Source: Paraburkholderia sabiae (GTDB lineage: Bacteria; Pseudomonadota; Gammaproteobacteria; Burkholderiales; Burkholderiaceae). From it: a stretch of DNA of 64,000 bases. This document shows positions 62,512-64,000 of this stretch, piece by piece; position 1 is the stretch's first letter; each line of letters begins with the position of its first letter. Location: assembly GCF_030412785.1 (NCBI RefSeq), contig NZ_CP125296.1, forward strand, positions 744,001 to 808,000, given 5' to 3'. Below the pieces are notes generated by a model. The model did not search any database. It saw only the letters and a program-made list of their open reading frames with translations, and was not told the DNA's origin. Position numbers and translations under genes: made by a program.

Positions 62512-63036
62512 ATGCACATTCGCGATGCAGGTCCGGAGCACATCGAAGGTATCACGGCCATCTACAACGACGCCGTCGCGCACACCACCGCGATCTGGAA
62601 CGACCAGACCGTCGATCACGCGAACCGCACCGCCTGGCTGGCCGACCGGCACAAGGCCGGCTATCCCGTGCTGGTTGCCGTCGACGAGCAGGACGCCGTG
62701 CTCGGCTATGCGTCGTTCGGCGACTGGCGCGCGTTCGATGGCTACCGGCACACTGTCGAGCATTCGGTGTATGTGCGCGGCGACCAGCGCGGCAAGGGAC
62801 TCGGGCGTTTGCTGATGCAGGCGCTGATCGTCCGGGCGCAGTCGATCGGCAAACACGTGATGGTGGCGGGCATCGAAGCCAATAACGCGGATTCGATCCG
62901 GCTGCACGAGAAGCTCGGTTTCGAGCAGGTCGGGCTTCTGAAGGAAGTGGGCATGAAGTTCGGCACGTGGCTCGACCTGGCCTTCATGCAGCTGAAGCTC
63001 GATAACCGTTCGTCGCCTGACGCGGCGAAGGCGTGA
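62512..63036 (+). CDS. GNAT acetyltransferase (phosphinothricin/methionine sulfoximine type)
   Basis: A 174-residue GNAT enzyme: MHIRDAGPEHIEGITAIYNDAVAHTTAIWND, GDWRAFDGYRHTVEHSVYVRGDQRGKGLGRLLM with the acetyl-CoA loop RGDQRGKG, and AGIEANNADSIRLHEKLGFEQVGLLKEVG. This is the pattern of phosphinothricin or methionine-sulfoximine acetyltransferases. AAGGAG lies upstream. It is controlled, by position, by the divergent XRE-cupin protein. Confidence 0.88.
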   Translation: MHIRDAGPEHIEGITAIYNDAVAHTTAIWNDQTVDHANRTAWLADRHKAGYPVLVAVDEQDAVLGYASFGDWRAFDGYRHTVEHSVYVRGDQRGKGLGRLLMQALIVRAQSIGKHVMVAGIEANNADSIRLHEKLGFEQVGLLKEVGMKFGTWLDLAFMQLKLDNRSSPDAAKA

Positions 63037-63073
63037 CGGAAGCGTGACGATGGTGCCGCGCAGGATCGGCGGC

Positions 63074-63102
63074 CTGACGCTCGCGTCTTACGCGAGCGTC
63101 AG
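63074..63102. terminator. Strong hairpin between convergent genes
   Basis: Perfect 13-base arms CTGACGCTCGCGT (63074-63086) and ACGCGAGCGTCAG (63090-63102), CTT loop, overlapping the stop codon of the minus-strand gene. No long T-run. Bidirectional terminator by position. Confidence 0.6.
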
Positions 63103-63384
63103 CGTCTCGACATGGAAGCGCTCATGCGTGACTGGCGCGCTTTCCGCCGCGATGTCCTCGACCATGCGGGTGAGGCGCACCTTGTCGTCCTGGTACAGAT
63201 CGGAATTCATGCGGCCCGCGAGCAGCATCCACAGGAACAGCGCCTCGTTCGCGGCTGCCGTGAAAAACAGCCGCTCCTTCTCCTCCAGCCGCGAACGCTT
63301 TTTACTCGCGGCTTTCACATGGCCGGCAATGCGCTTTTCCATCACCAGCGTCAGCGATTCATAGTCGATGCAATCTGCGTTCAT
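63088..63384 (-). CDS. Hypothetical protein
   Basis: A 98-residue soluble protein: MNADCIDYESLTLVMEKRIAGHVKAASKKRSRLEEKERLFFTAAANEALFLWMLLAGRM then LYQDDKVRLTRMVEDIA. Mostly helical with a basic centre. No family recognised. An alternative start at 63441 would add a hydrophobic leader of 19 residues; neither has a strong ribosome site. The stop lies inside a strong hairpin. Confidence 0.55.
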   Translation of the reverse strand: MNADCIDYESLTLVMEKRIAGHVKAASKKRSRLEEKERLFFTAAANEALFLWMLLAGRMNSDLYQDDKVRLTRMVEDIAAESAPVTHERFHVETLTLA

Positions 63385-63508
63385 AGCCGTTTTCGTCCCC
63401 AATCTTGCAGTCGCCGCAATGATAGGGGCGAAAACCGTCATGGCTTGACAGTGCGTCTCACTTTGTTTCGCATGACGAGCAGAGCGAAGCGGATCGCGTG
63501 GCGCGCCC

Positions 63509-64000
63509 TCAGTGCCCGCGAAACAGGTCCTTGTTTTCCGCTGAGCGCAGCGAGACAGGGGTTTCGGCTTGCGGGCGAGGCTGTGCCGCCGCGGACGCCA
63601 TGACCATCGCTGACGTGTCCGACAGCGCTGCCACGTTCTCTCGCGGCACTGCAGCCGCTGCTACCGTTCTTGCGGGTGGCCGCGCGGTCGGCGGTGGCTC
63701 GTGAACCACACGGTCTTCCTGCCGCACGTTCGAACCTTGCGACGAACCCAGCGAAGCCAACGAAACGCCCGCCGGTGCCGGGCCAGTGCGACGCGTCTTT
63801 GGCGCAGGCGCAGACATTGGCGAGGTCACAGCCACTGACGGCGCCGCGCGTGCGCGGGTTGGCGTCGTGCTCGCGACTTCCTGAGTGATTTTCGGCGCCT
63901 GTCGCGCCAGAACAGGAGTGGCAACCGCATCGCCACGCTTGATCGGGGGCTTTGCGGCGGCGGTCGGCGGCGCGTCGATGGAGGCTCGGGCTGGCTCGGG
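63509..64000 (-). CDS. C-terminal part of a Pro/Ala/Thr-rich protein (5' end outside window)
   Basis: The minus-strand frame is open from the window edge to a stop at 63509, at least 163 residues. It is made almost only of Pro, Ala, Thr, Ser and Arg (for example APPTAAAKPPIKRGDAVATP, SAPAPKTRRTGPAP) with a final SAENKDLFRGH. This looks like a disordered C-terminal tail of a larger protein. Its function lies outside the window. Confidence 0.6.
   Translation of the reverse strand, partial: PEPARASIDAPPTAAAKPPIKRGDAVATPVLARQAPKITQEVASTTPTRARAAPSVAVTSPMSAPAPKTRRTGPAPAGVSLASLGSSQGSNVRQEDRVVHEPPPTARPPARTVAAAAVPRENVAALSDTSAMVMASAAAQPRPQAETPVSLRSAENKDLFRGH

Noticed and set aside
1..64000. Transfer RNA, ribosomal RNA, CRISPR or insertion sequence
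   Set aside because: No cloverleaf, spaced direct repeats, or transposase frame was recognised in any gap.

Overview
The window is high-GC DNA with dense, short-gapped operons, many LysR regulators and families typical of the Burkholderiaceae (DUF802/DUF3348/DUF2894 cluster, MipA/OmpV, MlaC, MHS-type permeases). It most likely comes from a Paraburkholderia or Caballeronia-type betaproteobacterium; genus is inferred from family content only. I saw no rRNA, tRNA, insertion sequence, integrase or CRISPR array, so it looks like ordinary chromosome (perhaps the metabolic second replicon) rather than an island.

Layout. 1-4.5 kb: 3' end of a carbamate kinase gene, then a run of envelope genes (BamA/TamA-like barrel, MipA/OmpV porin-like protein, surface-antigen-like protein, a membrane protein with an RMF-like head, a glycine-zipper protein). 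4.5-8.8 kb: MFS permease - GAF protein - amidohydrolase operon with a divergent LysR. 8.8-15.2 kb: MlaC-like protein, adenosine-specific kinase coupled to an Ap4A phosphorylase, quinone oxidoreductase, small proteins, EamA exporter, metallophosphoesterase. 15.2-20.1 kb: penicillin-acylase-family hydrolase, lipoprotein nucleoside hydrolase, zinc alcohol dehydrogenase. 20.3-24.8 kb: a four-gene operon DUF3348 - DUF802 - OmpA/MotB - DUF2894 that has the architecture of a proton-driven stator with a very long cytoplasmic tail (ZorAB-like); this is the most interesting system here.

24.8-38.4 kb: EF-G paralogue with altered G motifs, DsbA-family protein, cytochrome b / molybdopterin oxidoreductase pair, acyltransferase, secreted beta-propeller protein, FmdB zinc ribbon, and a catabolic operon (LysR, CaiB/BaiF CoA-transferase, enoyl-CoA hydratase, MFS permease). 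38.6-49.6 kb: diguanylate cyclase, then a nine-gene uptake and oxidation operon: a spermidine/putrescine-type ABC transporter followed by a three-component FAD / 2Fe-2S / FAD-BFD dehydrogenase, a second FAD oxidase and RidA, with a divergent LysR. This is the layout of an opine, D-amino-acid or hydroxyproline-like catabolic module.

49.6-64 kb: nucleoside phosphorylase PpnP, a 353-base intergenic region with a 38-base palindrome, MHS permease plus shikimate-dehydrogenase-like enzyme, Ohr with a divergent LysR, TetR, glyoxalase-fold protein, two gene remnants (an O-methyltransferase with its middle deleted; the C-terminal tip of a TadG-like pilus protein), secreted propeller protein, SnoaL-like protein, divergent RidA and PhzF-like genes, an ECF42-type sigma factor with its DGPF/YCII partner, an XRE-cupin regulator divergent from a GNAT acetyltransferase, and the 3' end of a Pro/Ala-rich protein running off the window.
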